A stretch of 14,257 nucleotides of DNA. It comes from Chloroflexota bacterium (GTDB lineage Bacteria > Chloroflexota > Anaerolineae > Aggregatilineales > Phototrophicaceae). The position numbers and the translations under genes are program-made. The number at the start of each line of letters is the position of its first letter. Positions within the stretch are counted from its first letter, which is position 1. The notes under the pieces are model-generated. The model was given only the letters and a program-made list of their open reading frames with translations. It was not told the DNA's origin and ran no database searches. The stretch is from NCBI GenBank assembly GCA_003242205.1, contig QGUR01000099.1:1-14257 (forward strand), in the 5' to 3' direction. This document shows, in pieces, positions 14,193 to 14,257 of this stretch.

Positions 14193-14257
14193 GGTCAGGG
14201 CATAGTGCTTGGGTTAACAAACTCTGCCGCGCCCACAAAAAAGAAAGGGTGAAGTCG
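14193..14257 (-). other. Expected leuS 5' region, not coding as read
   Basis: Codons 14213-14193 read PKHYALT in frame with leuS and belong to the synthetase. Beyond the TAA at 14216-14214, none of the three minus-strand frames resembles the expected LeuRS N-terminus; the stretch includes an A6/T6 run. No promoter or Shine-Dalgarno is seen. Confidence 0.5.

Noticed and set aside
14193..14257. T-box or other leader riboswitch upstream of leuS
   Set aside because: The segment still encodes LeuRS residues up to 14213, and the remaining 44 nt are too short to judge; no T-box motif is visible.

Overview
The window is ordinary, densely packed bacterial DNA of moderately high GC content. It has no rRNA, tRNA, CRISPR array or insertion sequence that I can see. 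The protein styles suggest a Chloroflexota (Anaerolineae-like) bacterium: a RskA-type anti-sigma factor without zinc ligands, a zinc-ribbon/FHA protein, oversized Aap-type permeases and a leucyl-tRNA synthetase beginning MLPYPSGDLHIGHW. That taxonomic call is inference from remembered family resemblance, not from a search.

Layout: (1) 1-168, minus strand, the N-terminal end of an unrecognised protein. (2) 337-1476, plus strand, a GT4 glycosyltransferase. It is separated by a perfect 15-bp stem-loop from (3) 1562-2635, minus strand, a secreted protein made of three exact 110-residue repeats of the COG4315/Yx(F/W)xxD type. (4) 2900-4321, plus strand, an ECF sigma factor and its membrane anti-sigma factor, divergent from the secreted protein; the three may form one envelope-related regulatory unit. 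(5) 9913-4378, minus strand, a four-gene amino-acid ABC importer in the order aapJ-aapQ-aapM-aapP. It has a good promoter upstream of aapJ, an intercistronic hairpin after aapJ, and two permeases carrying unusually large extra segments. (6) 10353-10063, minus strand, a small SelW/Rdx-family gene with an in-frame TGA exactly at the second redox position (C-x-x-U), a strong Shine-Dalgarno sequence and a SECIS-like hairpin just after the TGA. (7) 10523-11305, plus strand, a zinc-ribbon plus FHA-domain protein. (8) 14192-11493, minus strand, leucyl-tRNA synthetase (leuS), whose extreme 5' end is interrupted by a stop near the window edge and which has a large insertion just before its KMSKS-type motif.

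The most notable item is the hidden selenoprotein gene at 10063-10353. Normal gene calling would either miss it or report only a 72-residue stump from a TTG codon without the catalytic motif. If it is real, the organism must decode UGA as selenocysteine (SelA/SelB/SelC/SelD elsewhere in the genome).

Start sites were corrected from Shine-Dalgarno positions for aapJ (ATG at 9913, not TTG at 9922), aapP (ATG at 5151, not 5208) and the secreted repeat protein (ATG at 2635 or 2632, not 2671). Convergent gene pairs at 1476/1562 and 11305/11493 are separated by long GC-rich stem-loops that lack a clear U-tract.
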